Assembly (NCBI GenBank): GCA_963805455.1
Contig: CAWDUJ010000004.1
Location: 120,685 to 184,684 of the forward strand
Direction: 5' to 3'
Source: VRUE01 sp963805455
Lineage (GTDB): Bacteria > Actinomycetota > Thermoleophilia > Solirubrobacterales > 70-9
DNA length: 64,000 nucleotides
Below are positions 1 to 10,377 of the stretch, one piece after another. Position 1 is the stretch's first letter, and each line of letters opens with the position of its first letter. Below the pieces are notes generated by a model, which was not told the DNA's origin, did not search any database, and was given only the letters and a program-made list of their open reading frames with translations. The position numbers and the translations under genes are program-made.

Positions 1-468
1 TCCTGGAACCCCTGGATCCGCCCGTCCTCGTCGGTGATCGCGACTCCGAACTGGCTCGTGTCGGCGACCCGCTTCGTCGCCAGGGTCGCGATCCCGTCGT
101 GGGATTCGTGGAAATCGGCCATCGCCCGGAGGTCGATGTCGGTGAGCGCGTCCCCCGAGATCACAAGGAATGAGTCGCCGAGGAACCCGGCCGCGTTTCG
201 GACCCCTCCCGAGGTCCCGAGCAGCTGCTCCTCGCGGCTGTAGGAGAGGTCGACGCCGAGCTCGGAGCCGTCGCCGAAGCGGCCCTCGATCGTCTCCGGG
301 AACCAGTGCAGGTTGGCGATCGCCTCGGTGAACCCGTTGCCGTGGAGGAGCCTGAGGATGTGCTCCATCACCGGCCGGTTGAGAACCGGCACCATCGGCT
401 TCGGCATCGCGTTGGTGATCGGCCGCAGCCGGGTCCCCAGTCCCGCAGCCAAGCACCATAGCTTTCAT
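1..468 (-). CDS. sugar-phosphate nucleotidyltransferase, N-terminal part (runs off the window; frameshifted start)
   Basis: Only the first ~155 residues are in the window. The frame reads LAAGLGTRLRPITNAMPKPM near the start, the nucleotide-binding signature of sugar-1-phosphate nucleotidyltransferases, then GTSGGVRNAAGF and SGDALTDIDL, where a catalytic Asp is expected. The expected start MKAMV lies at 468-454 but is one base out of frame with the rest: an extra base near 451-453 separates the two. An in-frame TTG at 452 is the only other start and would drop the first strand of the fold. Close relatives in Actinomycetota are often mannose-1-phosphate guanylyltransferases, some fused to phosphomannomutase; the C-terminus is outside the window, so this cannot be checked. 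The isomerase and GDP-mannose-type transferase downstream support a GDP-mannose role (inference). Confidence 0.85.
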   Translation of the reverse strand, partial: MKAMVLGCGTGDPAAADHQRDAEADGAGSQPAGDGAHPQAPPRQRVHRGDRQPALVPGDDRGPLRRRLRARRRPLLQPRGAAARDLGRGPKRGRVPRRLIPCDLGGRAHRHRPPGDGRFPRIPRRDRDPGDEAGRRHEPVRSRDHRRGRADPGVPG

Positions 469-473
469 CAATG

Positions 474-556
474 CCGCCACCTCCTCTGCTCCCGCTCGCT
501 CGCGCCGATGATCACCGGAATGCTCGCTCGCTCGCTCCCGCGTCCGGGGGTGGCGG
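474..556. repeat. palindromic GC-rich repeat, ~83 bp copy
   Basis: Eight-base perfect terminal arms (CCGCCACC at 474-481, GGTGGCGG at 549-556) enclose stretches of CTCGCTCGCTCCCGCG type. The right half (534-557) matches the core found inside ftsZ and parA. The whole copy resembles the ~80 bp element inside the ggt coding region (57051-57130). It fills the gap between the nucleotidyltransferase start and the ahcY stop. Confidence 0.55.
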
Positions 557-582
557 GTGCCACCTTGAACGCGGCTGGTTCC

Positions 583-2001
<1,419 letters not shown>

Positions 2002-2042
2002 CGATTCCTTTCGTCTCTTTCCTTGCCGGCGAAGGATACGTA

Positions 2043-3029
2043 TCAGGGCTTGCCAAGGGCGCTCTTGAGGCTGTCGATCGCCTCGATCGGGAGCGGGTCG
2101 ACGCCCCGCGCCTCTGCGAGCTCGAGGCTGACAAGGTCGCCGAGCATCAGCGTCCAGAGGAGGCGTTCGGAGCGACTCTCGCCGGCGGCCTCGATTCGGA
2201 TCGCCGGCGCCCCGGTGGCCTCGATCGCGGCCGCCGTCGCCTCGAAGCGCCGCTGGACCCGGGGATGCTGACCGCCGTCCTCGAGCATCAGGGCCACCGC
2301 TCTCGCCCCGGTCGCCGGGACCCCTTCCCAGCCGCAGATGTCATTGTGATCGGCCTCGGGGAGCGCGACGAAGAAGGACGGCAGCTTCGCGTTCTCGTTG
2401 ATCTGGGTCTTCCAGCGCTGGGCGACCGGGCCGGTCAGGTCGGCTCCATAGACGATCGGGAGGGCCCCCTCGAGGGACGCCGCGATCTCCTTCGCCCTGG
2501 CGCCGAGCTCCTCGGTGCGCTGCTCGAGGAAGCCCGCGGCCGCCTCGACCTCGTCCGCCACCCTCGGTGCGACGCCGGTCAGGGCGGCGACCTCGGCCGC
2601 GCAGACGAGCATGTAGGCGACGCCGACCCGCGGCGCCGGAAGCAGCCCCGGCAGGCCGATCACAGGCACCTGGGCCGGCCGCGCCAGCTCGACCAGCGCG
2701 CCACCGGTGCTGGCGACGATCCTGCGGGCGCCGAGATCGCCGGCGGCCTCAAAGCAGGAGAGGGTCTCCTCGGTCTCCCCCGAGTAGCTCGAACATAGGA
2801 CCGCCCACTCCGGGCTCGCCCAGCTCGGGAGCCGGTAGTCGCGGATCGTCAGCAGCGGGTGGCGCAGGCGGTCCCCGAGCGCGGCCGCGGCGAGATCGCC
2901 GCCGATCGCCGAGCCGCCCATCCCGCAGACGAACAGGCCGGCCGCCTCGGCGGGAGCGATCCGCGCCGACTCGACCCGCCAGAGCGCGTCGCGAAGGTGA
3001 TCGGGGATCGACAGTACGTCCTCGAGCAT
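2043..3029 (-). CDS. bifunctional phosphoglucose/phosphomannose isomerase (SIS domain)
   Basis: A 328-residue sugar isomerase of the SIS fold. The N-terminal motif GMGGSAIGGD binds the phosphosugar, and SSYSGETEETL is the second SIS signature. The C-terminal half carries the family's isomerase domain (NENAKLPSFFV; EADHND). Family members interconvert fructose-6-phosphate with glucose-6-phosphate and mannose-6-phosphate. ATG start. It lies 8 bases after the GDP-mannose-type nucleotidyltransferase gene, so the two are almost certainly co-transcribed, consistent with feeding mannose-6-phosphate toward nucleotide sugars. Which isomerase activity dominates cannot be read from sequence. Confidence 0.9.
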   Translation of the reverse strand: MLEDVLSIPDHLRDALWRVESARIAPAEAAGLFVCGMGGSAIGGDLAAAALGDRLRHPLLTIRDYRLPSWASPEWAVLCSSYSGETEETLSCFEAAGDLGARRIVASTGGALVELARPAQVPVIGLPGLLPAPRVGVAYMLVCAAEVAALTGVAPRVADEVEAAAGFLEQRTEELGARAKEIAASLEGALPIVYGADLTGPVAQRWKTQINENAKLPSFFVALPEADHNDICGWEGVPATGARAVALMLEDGGQHPRVQRRFEATAAAIEATGAPAIRIEAAGESRSERLLWTLMLGDLVSLELAEARGVDPLPIEAIDSLKSALGKP

Positions 3030-3037
3030 CGTCGTCC

Positions 3038-4021
3038 TCAGCTCTGGACCTTCTCGCGCCGGCCCGCGACGGCGCCCTCGACGATCATCGTCGGCCCGAC
3101 CACGGCGCCGGGCGAGAGGATCGAGCCGCTGACCCGCGCACCCTCGCCGACCGTGGAGCCGTCGAGCAGGACCGATTCGCGGACCTCGGCGCCGGCATCG
3201 ATCCGGCAGCCCGCGGAGACGACCGCGCGCGGCCCGACGATCGCGTCCTCGGCGACCATCGCGTCGGCGGCGACGAGCACGCCGGGCGAGGTCGGCTCGA
3301 CCTCGGTCCTGACCGTCCCCTCGAGGATGTCCCAGCTCGCCTGCAGGTAGCGCTCCGGGGTCCCGATGTCCATCCAGTAGCCGTCGAGCACCTGCGCGTG
3401 GAGGCCGTTGCCGATCAGGCGGGGGAAGACGTCGAGCTCGATCGAGACGTTCTGACCCGGCGCGATCTCATCGAGCACCGAGCGCTCGAGGACGTAGGCG
3501 CCGGCGTTGATCTCGCCCGGGATCGGCCTTCCGGTCTTTTCGGCGAACTCGGTGACCCCGCCGTCGGGCCCGGTGCTGACCAGGCCGTAGGTGGAGGAGT
3601 CCTCGACCCCGCAGAGGCCGATCGTCGCCCGCGCGCCCGACTCCTCGTGGGCCCGCTGGAGGAGCGTCAGGTCGAGGTCGGTGAGGACGTCGCCGTTGAG
3701 GGCCAGGAAGCGATCGCCGAGCCCGTCACCCAGCTCGGCGGCGGCGAACCGGATCGCGCCGGCGGTGCCGAGCGGCTCGGGCTCGGCGGCGTAGAGGATC
3801 GTCGCGCCGGTCCGCTCCTCCTCACCCGCCAGCACCTCCTGCAGCACGTCTGGGAGGAACCCGCAGGCAAGAACGACCTCGTCGACACCGTGGCCCGCCA
3901 GCCACTCGATCGTGTAGGCCAGCAACGGCCTGTCGACGAGCGTCAGCGCGGGCTTAGGGACGGTCTCGGTCAGCGGCCGGAGCCGCGTGCCTTCGCCGCC
4001 GACGAGGACGATCGCCTGCAT
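3038..4021 (-). CDS. nucleotidyltransferase with left-handed beta-helix tail (mannose-1-phosphate guanylyltransferase type)
   Basis: 327 residues. The N-terminal NTP-transferase domain shows VGGEGTRLRPLTETVPKP (residues ~7-24) and LNGDVLTDLDL for metal and nucleotide binding. The C-terminal third has hexapeptide-like repeats (VGPRAVVSAGCRIDAGAEV, VGEGARVSGSILSPG) forming a beta-helix. I chose the ATG at 4021 because the binding loop must sit at the extreme N-terminus; the open frame upstream is arginine-rich noise overlapping ugd. Likely makes GDP-mannose or a related NDP-sugar; the exact base and sugar are uncertain. Same operon as the isomerase and ugd. Confidence 0.88.
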   Translation of the reverse strand: MQAIVLVGGEGTRLRPLTETVPKPALTLVDRPLLAYTIEWLAGHGVDEVVLACGFLPDVLQEVLAGEEERTGATILYAAEPEPLGTAGAIRFAAAELGDGLGDRFLALNGDVLTDLDLTLLQRAHEESGARATIGLCGVEDSSTYGLVSTGPDGGVTEFAEKTGRPIPGEINAGAYVLERSVLDEIAPGQNVSIELDVFPRLIGNGLHAQVLDGYWMDIGTPERYLQASWDILEGTVRTEVEPTSPGVLVAADAMVAEDAIVGPRAVVSAGCRIDAGAEVRESVLLDGSTVGEGARVSGSILSPGAVVGPTMIVEGAVAGRREKVQS

Positions 4022-4026
4022 GGCAC

Positions 4027-5343
4027 CTATTCGGCCCGTGTCGGGGCGGGCGCGGGGGCGGGCGCCCGGCCGATCCCCTCGTACTCGAACCCGGCGGCGC
4101 GCAGCGAGGCCGGGTCGAGGAAGTTGCGTCCGTCGACGATCAGCGGCCGCTCCATCCTGGCGGCTGCCTCGGCCCAGTCGAGGTCGGCGAACTCTGGCCA
4201 CTCGGTCACCAGCACCGCCGCCTCGGCGCCCTCGAGCGCCTCGAGCGCGGAGGAGGCGAGCTTCACGGCCGGCAGCAGCACCCGGGCCCTCTCGGTCGCG
4301 ATCGGGTCGTAGGCGACCGCCTCGGCGCCCTCGCCCTCGAGGCGCGCCGCGAGCACCAGGCTCGAGGCGTCGCGCATATCGTCGGTGTCGGGCTTGAAGG
4401 CGAGGCCGAGCAGGGCAATCCGCTTGCCGGCCAGCGAGCCGAGGTGCTTCTTCAGCTTGCCGACCACGCGCCGCTTCTGCAGCTCGTTGACCTCGATCAC
4501 CGCGCTCAGCAGCTGGAAGTGGTAGCCGCTGTTTCCGGCCAGCTTCTTGAGCGCGATCGTGTCCTTGCCGAAGCAGCTCCCGCCCCAGCCGATGCCGGCG
4601 TTGAGGAACTTCGGGCCGATGCGCTCGTCGAGCCCCATTCCCCGCGAGACCTCGCGGACGTCGGCGCCGACCTCCTCGCAGACGTTGGCGATCTCGTTGA
4701 TGAAGGAGATCTTGGTGGCGAGGAACGCATTCGATGCGAGCTTGACCATCTCGGCGCTGGTGACGTCTGTCCTGACGAGTTCGCCGCCGAGCGGCTCGTA
4801 GAGGCCGGCGACGAGATCCCCCGCCCTCTCGTCGCCGGGATCGGCGCCGACGACGACGCGGTCGGGGTTGAGGAAATCGCCGATCGCACTCCCCTCCTTG
4901 AGGAACTCCGGGCAGGAGACGTAGGCGAGGTCGGGGAGGTCACGGCGGATCGCGTCGCCGGTGCCGGCCGGCACGGTGCTCTTCATGATCAGGACGTGAT
5001 CGCCGTCGGCGTCGAGCTCCTCGACGACCGTTCGCACCCGGCTGAGGTCGGCATCGCCCGAGGCGGTGGGCGGCGTGTCGACGCAGACGAAGAGCAGCCT
5101 CGTCTTATCGAGGACCTCGCTCATCTCGGTCGTGAACGTGAGGCGGTCGGCGTTCTTGCGGACGAGCTCGTCGAGGCCCGGCTCGTGGATCGGCAATTGG
5201 GCACCGCGCGAGAGCGCCTCGACCTTCTCGGGGAGGATGTCGCGGGCGATCACCGGATGGCCGAGCTCGGCGAAGCAGGCCGCGGTCACCAGCCCGACCC
5301 AGCCGACCCCGATCACTCCGATCGGCTCTCGCTCCGTGCTCAC
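4027..5343 (-). CDS. UDP-glucose 6-dehydrogenase family (UDP-glucose/GDP-mannose dehydrogenase)
   Basis: 438 residues. N-terminal Rossmann motif GVIGVGWVGLVTAACFAELG binds NAD. The catalytic cysteine is in GIGWGGSCFGKDTIAL, and the C-terminal domain contains LLGLAFKPDTDDMRDA. The enzyme oxidises an NDP-hexose twice to the uronic acid, a precursor of wall or capsule glycans. The tail is Ala/Pro rich. GTG start; the GTGA overlap with the stop of the LCP gene implies translational coupling. UDP-glucose is the usual substrate of closest relatives; GDP-mannose cannot be excluded given the neighbours. Confidence 0.92.
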   Translation of the reverse strand: MSTEREPIGVIGVGWVGLVTAACFAELGHPVIARDILPEKVEALSRGAQLPIHEPGLDELVRKNADRLTFTTEMSEVLDKTRLLFVCVDTPPTASGDADLSRVRTVVEELDADGDHVLIMKSTVPAGTGDAIRRDLPDLAYVSCPEFLKEGSAIGDFLNPDRVVVGADPGDERAGDLVAGLYEPLGGELVRTDVTSAEMVKLASNAFLATKISFINEIANVCEEVGADVREVSRGMGLDERIGPKFLNAGIGWGGSCFGKDTIALKKLAGNSGYHFQLLSAVIEVNELQKRRVVGKLKKHLGSLAGKRIALLGLAFKPDTDDMRDASSLVLAARLEGEGAEAVAYDPIATERARVLLPAVKLASSALEALEGAEAAVLVTEWPEFADLDWAEAAARMERPLIVDGRNFLDPASLRAAGFEYEGIGRAPAPAPAPTRAE

Positions 5344-6974
5344 TTGGCGTTCCTCACTTGCTTCTTCCTCTTCTGATTCGGGATCTTGACCTCCGCCGAG
5401 CGGGCGATCCCCACCATCTGGTCATTGGTCAGCACCCGCAGCAGACTGTTCGATACCCAGTAGGTGTTTTCGCCCCGATGCCAGGCGATCATCTTTATCC
5501 GATCGCCGTCGAGGAATATGTCGTATTCGCGGCCATGGATAGTTTCCGTCAGGCTCGGGCTGTCGAGGATCGGCGGGTCCTCCCAACCACGGATCCCCTG
5601 CAGGCCGAAGTAGTGGACCCCATCCGGCAGTTCGAGGGTCATCACCATCCTGTAGGCGCCGTGGCGATTGCCGTCGGTGTCCTTGAAGTGGTACACGCGG
5701 GGGTCTTGGACATGGAGGTAGGGATCGGTTTCCTCGTAGGCGGCGCCCGACGGCAGCCTCGTCGGAAAGAAGACGGGGAAGCCGCCGCTGACCTTGCGGG
5801 CGACCGCCTTCGCCTCGGCTTCGCCGGATTCCCTGGCGGGGACCAGCCCGTCCTCGCCGGGCGGCTTGGCCTCCAGCTTCGGCTTGCCCTTCTTCTCCTT
5901 CTTCTTGGCCTTCTTCTTGGAACCGCCGGACTTGCTTTCCTTGCCGCCGTCGCCACCCGGCCTGTCGAGCGAGCCGCGGGGGCCTCCGCTCGCTTCGCTG
6001 CCGAGGAACTTTTCGATCGCCCCTTCGATCATTTCCGGTGATGCGTAGACGTAGCTCGGCCCGAGTTCAGCCGGGAAGTTGACCTCGTTGATCGTCGCGT
6101 TGCGCGAGGCGACAAACAGTTTCAGGACCTGCAGCATCGTCTCGGCATCGCTGATGTCGGATGTCGTGTATTCGGTGAAGATGTCGATCAGCTTGTGTTT
6201 GTCGAGGACGAGGTCGGCGATCGGGACCCGCTCGCGGGCATCGCTGAGGAAGTCCTGCTGGCGTGCGGCGCGGACCAGATCGGTGTCGGTGTGCCGGTAG
6301 CGCACGTACTGGAGCGCCTTTTTCCCGCAGAGCAGCTGGTACCCGGGCTGGATGTTGATTTCGGAATATTCTTCGGAGGCCGAGACGCCGACGTTCGAGT
6401 GGTAGTAGCGACGGTCGACGTCGACGTAGACGCAATCGATCGCGTCGACCGCCCTGACGAAGCCGAGGTAGTCGACGTTGACGACGTGGTTCACCGGCAG
6501 GCCGGTCATTTCCTTGACCACCTGGAGTGTCAGTTTCGGTCCCCCGTAGGCGAAGGCGGCATTGAACTTGTCGGTTCCGACACCCGGTATTTCGACCTTG
6601 AGGTCGCGGGGGATCGACATCAGGGAGATCGTGTCCTTGTCGGGGTCGAGTCGGAGCAGGATCGTCGTGTCCGAGCGCCCCGGGTCTTCCGGTTCGCTGG
6701 CTCGTTTGTCGGACCCGATGATGAGGATGTTCTGCGGTTCCCCTCTGTTGGTCTGGGAGAGGTATTTCTGGACTTTGTTCTGGAGGATGTGGTTGTGGGA
6801 GAGGGCGTCGGCGATGCTGCCGACGTAGAGGAGGGCGCTGGTCGCGGTCGCGGCGGCGCTCGCGGCGACGATCACGACCGCCGCCAGCGTGAAGCGCCAC
6901 CAGTAGCGCTTCGGCTTCGGGGGCGGCTGGAAGTCCCCCGACGGCGGGGGCTTCTTGAACGGTTCCTCAATCAT
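5340..6974 (-). CDS. LytR-CpsA-Psr (LCP) family glycopolymer ligase
   Basis: 544 residues. A proline-rich cytoplasmic start is followed by one membrane segment (about residues 25-50), then an extracytoplasmic LCP domain. Signature segments are NILIIGSDKR, LMSIPRDLKVEIPG and KFNAAFAYGGP, with Arg/Asp residues that bind polyprenyl pyrophosphate in the family. A lysine-rich linker (KKKAKKKEKKGKPK) leads to a C-terminal domain of ~170 residues that I do not recognise. LCP enzymes attach secondary polymers to peptidoglycan. ATG at 6974 is preferred to a TTG two codons upstream. The start overlaps the stop of the upstream hydrolase by 8 bases. Confidence 0.92.
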   Translation of the reverse strand: MIEEPFKKPPPSGDFQPPPKPKRYWWRFTLAAVVIVAASAAATATSALLYVGSIADALSHNHILQNKVQKYLSQTNRGEPQNILIIGSDKRASEPEDPGRSDTTILLRLDPDKDTISLMSIPRDLKVEIPGVGTDKFNAAFAYGGPKLTLQVVKEMTGLPVNHVVNVDYLGFVRAVDAIDCVYVDVDRRYYHSNVGVSASEEYSEINIQPGYQLLCGKKALQYVRYRHTDTDLVRAARQQDFLSDARERVPIADLVLDKHKLIDIFTEYTTSDISDAETMLQVLKLFVASRNATINEVNFPAELGPSYVYASPEMIEGAIEKFLGSEASGGPRGSLDRPGGDGGKESKSGGSKKKAKKKEKKGKPKLEAKPPGEDGLVPARESGEAEAKAVARKVSGGFPVFFPTRLPSGAAYEETDPYLHVQDPRVYHFKDTDGNRHGAYRMVMTLELPDGVHYFGLQGIRGWEDPPILDSPSLTETIHGREYDIFLDGDRIKMIAWHRGENTYWVSNSLLRVLTNDQMVGIARSAEVKIPNQKRKKQVRNAK

Positions 6975-8058
6975 CGCCAAGGCGCTCCGGCAGCGCCCGC
7001 AGGAACGACTCGAGCGTCTGCCTGTAGTTCAGCAGCGAGGAGATCGAGACCCACTCCCCCGGTCCGTGGTGCCCGTCGCCGATCGGGCCGAACTCGACCG
7101 CCGGGACACCCACCCGCAGGAATGAGACCGCGTCGGAGGCGCCGTCGCGGCCGACGCTCATCGGCTCGCCGTGATGATGGGCCGAGGCCGCGTCGCGCAG
7201 CGCCCGCACGTAGGGCAGGTCGCGATCGACGACCGCCGGCGGCCGGGTGAACAGCTGCGTCACCTCGGCATCGGGCAGCCCCCGGACCTGATCGAGGATC
7301 ACGGCGGGTTCCTGGTCTGGCAGGTAGCGGATGTCGACGTCGATCGCGCATCGGTCGGGCACCTTGTTGAGCGCGTCGCCACCCAGGATCCGGCCGAGGT
7401 TGATCGAAGGGCGGTCGAACAGCTCTGAGCTGTGCCGCGCAAACGGTAGCGACTCGATACTGCGGAAAACGTCGACGGCCCGCAGCACAGCGTTGTCGCC
7501 GAGCCACGGCGTCGCGCCATGGGCGGCGACCCCGGAGACCTCGAGCCGGATCGCCAGCACCCCCTTTGCCTCGACGCCGATCTCCAGATTGGTCGGCTCG
7601 CCGGTAATCGCGAAGTCGCCGACGAAGCCGCTGTCGACGAGGCGATCGCTGCCGCGTTCGGCCTCCTCCTCGGACTCCTCGTCGCCGACGATCCCGAGAC
7701 GAACCCGGACCTGGCCCTGGTCGCGCATCGCCGCCGTCGTCACCATCATCGCCGCCAGCGCCCCCTTCATGTCGTACGTCCCGCGCCCGTAGAGCCGGTC
7801 GTCGTCGCGAAACGGGTCGAACTGGCCCGGCCGCCCGGGGACCACATCGAGATGGCCGTGAAGGACGACCGTCGGCCCCTCCTCGGGCCCCACCTCGGCC
7901 TTCAGCACCGGCAGGCCCCGGACCTCCTCATGCTGTGCCTCGATCCCGCGCGCCTCGAGCCAGCCCTTGACGAACCCGGCGGCTTCCATCACCGCCTCCG
8001 GCTCGGAGGTGTCGTAGGAGATCAACCGCTCGACGAGCGCCACCAACTCCTCACTCAT
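6967..8058 (-). CDS. M20 family metallopeptidase (ArgE/DapE-type deacylase)
   Basis: 363 residues with the two-zinc M20 layout: LHGHLDVVPG (first metal His and its Asp), GRGTYDMKGALAAM (bridging Asp), GDEESEEE (general-base Glu), and a dimerisation domain from about residue 175. A C-terminal metal His is plausible in FGPIGDGHHGPGEWV. Relatives hydrolyse N-acyl amino acids, succinyl-diaminopimelate or dipeptides; the substrate is not determined here. ATG start preceded by a GGGAGG ribosome site, making it the likely first gene of the minus-strand run ending at 583. Confidence 0.9.
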   Translation of the reverse strand: MSEELVALVERLISYDTSEPEAVMEAAGFVKGWLEARGIEAQHEEVRGLPVLKAEVGPEEGPTVVLHGHLDVVPGRPGQFDPFRDDDRLYGRGTYDMKGALAAMMVTTAAMRDQGQVRVRLGIVGDEESEEEAERGSDRLVDSGFVGDFAITGEPTNLEIGVEAKGVLAIRLEVSGVAAHGATPWLGDNAVLRAVDVFRSIESLPFARHSSELFDRPSINLGRILGGDALNKVPDRCAIDVDIRYLPDQEPAVILDQVRGLPDAEVTQLFTRPPAVVDRDLPYVRALRDAASAHHHGEPMSVGRDGASDAVSFLRVGVPAVEFGPIGDGHHGPGEWVSISSLLNYRQTLESFLRALPERLGDD

Positions 8059-8480
8059 CGCCGCCTCCCACGAACTGACCGCAATCTCCGGTCATCCCCC
8101 GGCGGAATTGAGGTCGCTCGGCCCAAGGGCCTCGCTCCCAGTGTCGGTGCGCGGCTGCGCCGCGCAGGAATCAAGATTGCATTTCGCCGCTTCGCGACAT
8201 TCCGGCGGAGGATGACCGGAGATTGCCCGACACGGTGCGCGATCGGACACTGCTCCTGAAGAGCGGGCCGGAACTCGACGCCCGCAGCGTGGAGGCTCGG
8301 CTCGGTCGAGCGGAGGCGCTTCTCGCCGGGCTCGCGGACGCGGGGGGCCGATGCGCCTCTGCGGCAATGTCGCGAAGCGGCGATATGCAATCTGACAATT
8401 GCGCGGGCGGAGCCCGCGCTCCTCATTCGCACCGAGCGCAGCGAGGTGCGTCAATTGCCGCAGGGGGGTATCGGCCCCCC
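8059..8480. repeat. 422-base gap made of nested inverted repeats
   Basis: No protein gene is supported here. Two long imperfect inverted repeats interlock: 8081-8108 pairs with 8199-8226 (26 of 28), and 8176-8210 pairs with 8357-8391 (31 of 35), so the inner arms overlap at 8199-8210. Smaller hairpins follow (GCGGGC-GGA-GCCCGC near 8403; GCACC...GGTGC near 8430). The GCAATCTGAC segment at 8387 also occurs, reversed, in the loop of the hairpin at 62157-62208. It separates the M20 hydrolase from the ATP synthase operon. It could be a non-autonomous mobile element, a structured RNA or layered REP-like repeats. Confidence 0.6.
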
Positions 8481-8481
8481 T
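8462..8481 (-). terminator. candidate terminator hairpin after atpC
   Basis: A seven-base-pair stem (GGGGGG/CCCCCC plus A-T) with a six-base loop abuts the atpC stop codon. There is no U-tract on the minus strand, so its role in ending the ATP synthase transcript is inferred. Confidence 0.4.
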
Positions 8482-8894
8482 CATCCCTGCGTCAGAGCGA
8501 GGAACGCCTCCGCGCGATCGCGGTCTTTCTCCGCCCGCGCCATGGCGGCGCTCCCCTCCTCGGACTCCGACACCCGGCGCTCGGCGTCGGAGAGCTGCTC
8601 TTTGAGGGAGGCCTGATCGAGGTCCTCGGGGGCGATCGCCTCCTCGACCAGGAGCCGGGCGTGGTTGCCGAACACCTGCAGCCAGCCGTGGGCCTGGGCG
8701 TAGCGGACCGTCTCCGAGTCGCTCACGTGGAGGCGAAGCTCGGCCGGACGCAGCGCCGCCAGCAGCGGCGCGTGGTTGGCGAGGATCCCGATCTCGCCGC
8801 CGGCGGTCCGGGTCGAGACCTGGCGAACCTCGCCGTTGAAGACCTCACCCTCAGGGGTGAGGACCTCGACCTCGAATTTCGTCTCTCCCGCCAA
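8481..8894 (-). CDS. atpC: F-type ATP synthase epsilon subunit
   Basis: 137 residues, last gene of the operon. The beta-sandwich domain starts at FEVEVLTPEGEVFNGEV and contains GEIGILANHAPLLAAL, the family signature. A charged helical hairpin follows (residues ~85-137) that regulates rotation and ATPase inhibition. The only workable start is TTG at 8894; AGGAG sits directly against it, closer than an ideal ribosome site, so start efficiency or exact position is uncertain. It lies 3 bases after atpD. Confidence 0.95.
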   Translation of the reverse strand: MAGETKFEVEVLTPEGEVFNGEVRQVSTRTAGGEIGILANHAPLLAALRPAELRLHVSDSETVRYAQAHGWLQVFGNHARLLVEEAIAPEDLDQASLKEQLSDAERRVSESEEGSAAMARAEKDRDRAEAFLALTQG

Positions 8895-8897
8895 CTC

Positions 8898-10322
8898 CTA
8901 CGCTTTCGCCTTGGCCGCGTTCTCGGTCACCTGGTCGATCGAGCCCTGCATGTAGAAGGCGCCCTCGGAGAGCTCGTCGTGCTCGCCGTCAAGGATCTCG
9001 CGGAAGCCGCGGACCGTCTCGGCGACCGGCACGTACTCGCCGGTGCGGCCGGTGAACTGCTCGGCGACGAAGAACGGCTGGCTGAGAAAGCGCTCGATCT
9101 TGCGCGCGCGCGAGACCGTCTGCTTGTCCTCGTCGGAGAGCTCGTCGATGCCGAGAATCGCGATGATGTCCTGGAGCTCCTTGTAGCGCTGGAGAACCTC
9201 CTGGACCTCGGTCGCGGTCCGGTAATGCTCTTCGCCGAGGATGTCCGGCTTGAGAATTGTCGAGCTCGAGTCGAGCGGGTCGACCGCCGGGTAGATCCCT
9301 TTCTCGGAGATCGCCCGCGACAGCGCCGTGGTCGCGTTGAGGTGGGCGAACACCGAGGCCGGCGCCGGGTCCGTGTAGTCGTCGGCGGGGACGTATACGG
9401 CCTGGATCGAGGTGACCGAGCCGCGCTCGGTTGACGTGATCCGCTCCTGCAGCCCGCCCATCTCGGTCTCCAGCGTCGGCTGGTAGCCGACGGCGGAGGG
9501 CATGCGCCCGAGCAGGGCCGAGACCTCCGAGCCCGCCTGGACAAAGCGGAAGATGTTGTCGATGAACAGGAGTACGTCCTGCCCGCCCTGCTCTCGGTAG
9601 TACTCCGCCATCGTCAGGCCGGAGAGGGCGACGCGCAGGCGCGCGCCGGGCGGCTCGTTCATCTGGCCGAAGACGAGCATCGTCTTCTCGAGCACGCCCG
9701 ACTCTTTCATCTCGAGCCAGAGGTCGTTGCCCTCGCGGGAGCGCTCCCCGACGCCGACGAAAGCGGAGAGGCCGGAGTGCTCCTCGGCGATGTTGCGGAT
9801 CAGCTCCTGAATCAGGACGGTCTTGCCGACCCCGGCACCGCCGAACAGCCCGACCTTGCCGCCTTTGGCATAGGGAGCGAGGAGGTCGATGACCTTGATC
9901 CCGGTCTCGAGGATTTCCTGGGTCGGGGCGAGATCCGACGCGGAGGGCGCCGGCCGGTGGATCGGCCATCGCTCGCTGCCCTTGAGCTCGGGACCGTTGT
10001 CGATCGGGTCGCCGAGCAGGTTGAAGATCCGTCCCAGCGTCTCGTCCCCGACCGGGACCGTGATCGGGTTGCCGGTGTCGACGACTGGGTCACCCCGTTT
10101 GAGGCCGTCGGTGGCGTCCATCGCCACGGCGCGGAGGCGGTCGTCGCCCAGGTGCTGCTGCACCTCGCAGATCAGATTGGTCTTCTCGACGTCCCCTTCG
10201 CCCCCCATCTCGATTTCCAGCGCCGAGTAGATCTCCGGCAGCTGCTCGGGGAAGTGGGCATCGACGACGACGCCGGTGACCTGCTCAACTCGTCCTACGT
10301 TGGTTCCGTTGCTCTCAGACAT
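8898..10322 (-). CDS. atpD: F-type ATP synthase beta subunit
   Basis: 474 residues, the catalytic subunit of F1. The Walker A loop GGAGVGKTVLIQELI, the segment GVGERSREGNDLW and the C-terminal ALSRAISEKGIYPAVDPLDS are all present, followed by the DELSEED-type segment (here DELSDEDKQ) that touches the gamma subunit. ATG at 10322 begins MSESNGTNVGRV; an in-frame extension upstream has no family similarity. Co-transcribed with atpC and atpG. Confidence 0.99.
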   Translation of the reverse strand: MSESNGTNVGRVEQVTGVVVDAHFPEQLPEIYSALEIEMGGEGDVEKTNLICEVQQHLGDDRLRAVAMDATDGLKRGDPVVDTGNPITVPVGDETLGRIFNLLGDPIDNGPELKGSERWPIHRPAPSASDLAPTQEILETGIKVIDLLAPYAKGGKVGLFGGAGVGKTVLIQELIRNIAEEHSGLSAFVGVGERSREGNDLWLEMKESGVLEKTMLVFGQMNEPPGARLRVALSGLTMAEYYREQGGQDVLLFIDNIFRFVQAGSEVSALLGRMPSAVGYQPTLETEMGGLQERITSTERGSVTSIQAVYVPADDYTDPAPASVFAHLNATTALSRAISEKGIYPAVDPLDSSSTILKPDILGEEHYRTATEVQEVLQRYKELQDIIAILGIDELSDEDKQTVSRARKIERFLSQPFFVAEQFTGRTGEYVPVAETVRGFREILDGEHDELSEGAFYMQGSIDQVTENAAKAKA

Positions 10323-10377
10323 CGCTTCCTTTGATTGATCGTTCTGGAAATCGCAAGAAATGAATTTCGCGCTTCGC

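Noticed and set aside
8059..8480. CRISPR array
   Set aside because: The repeats are inverted and of unequal length, without regularly spaced direct repeats.
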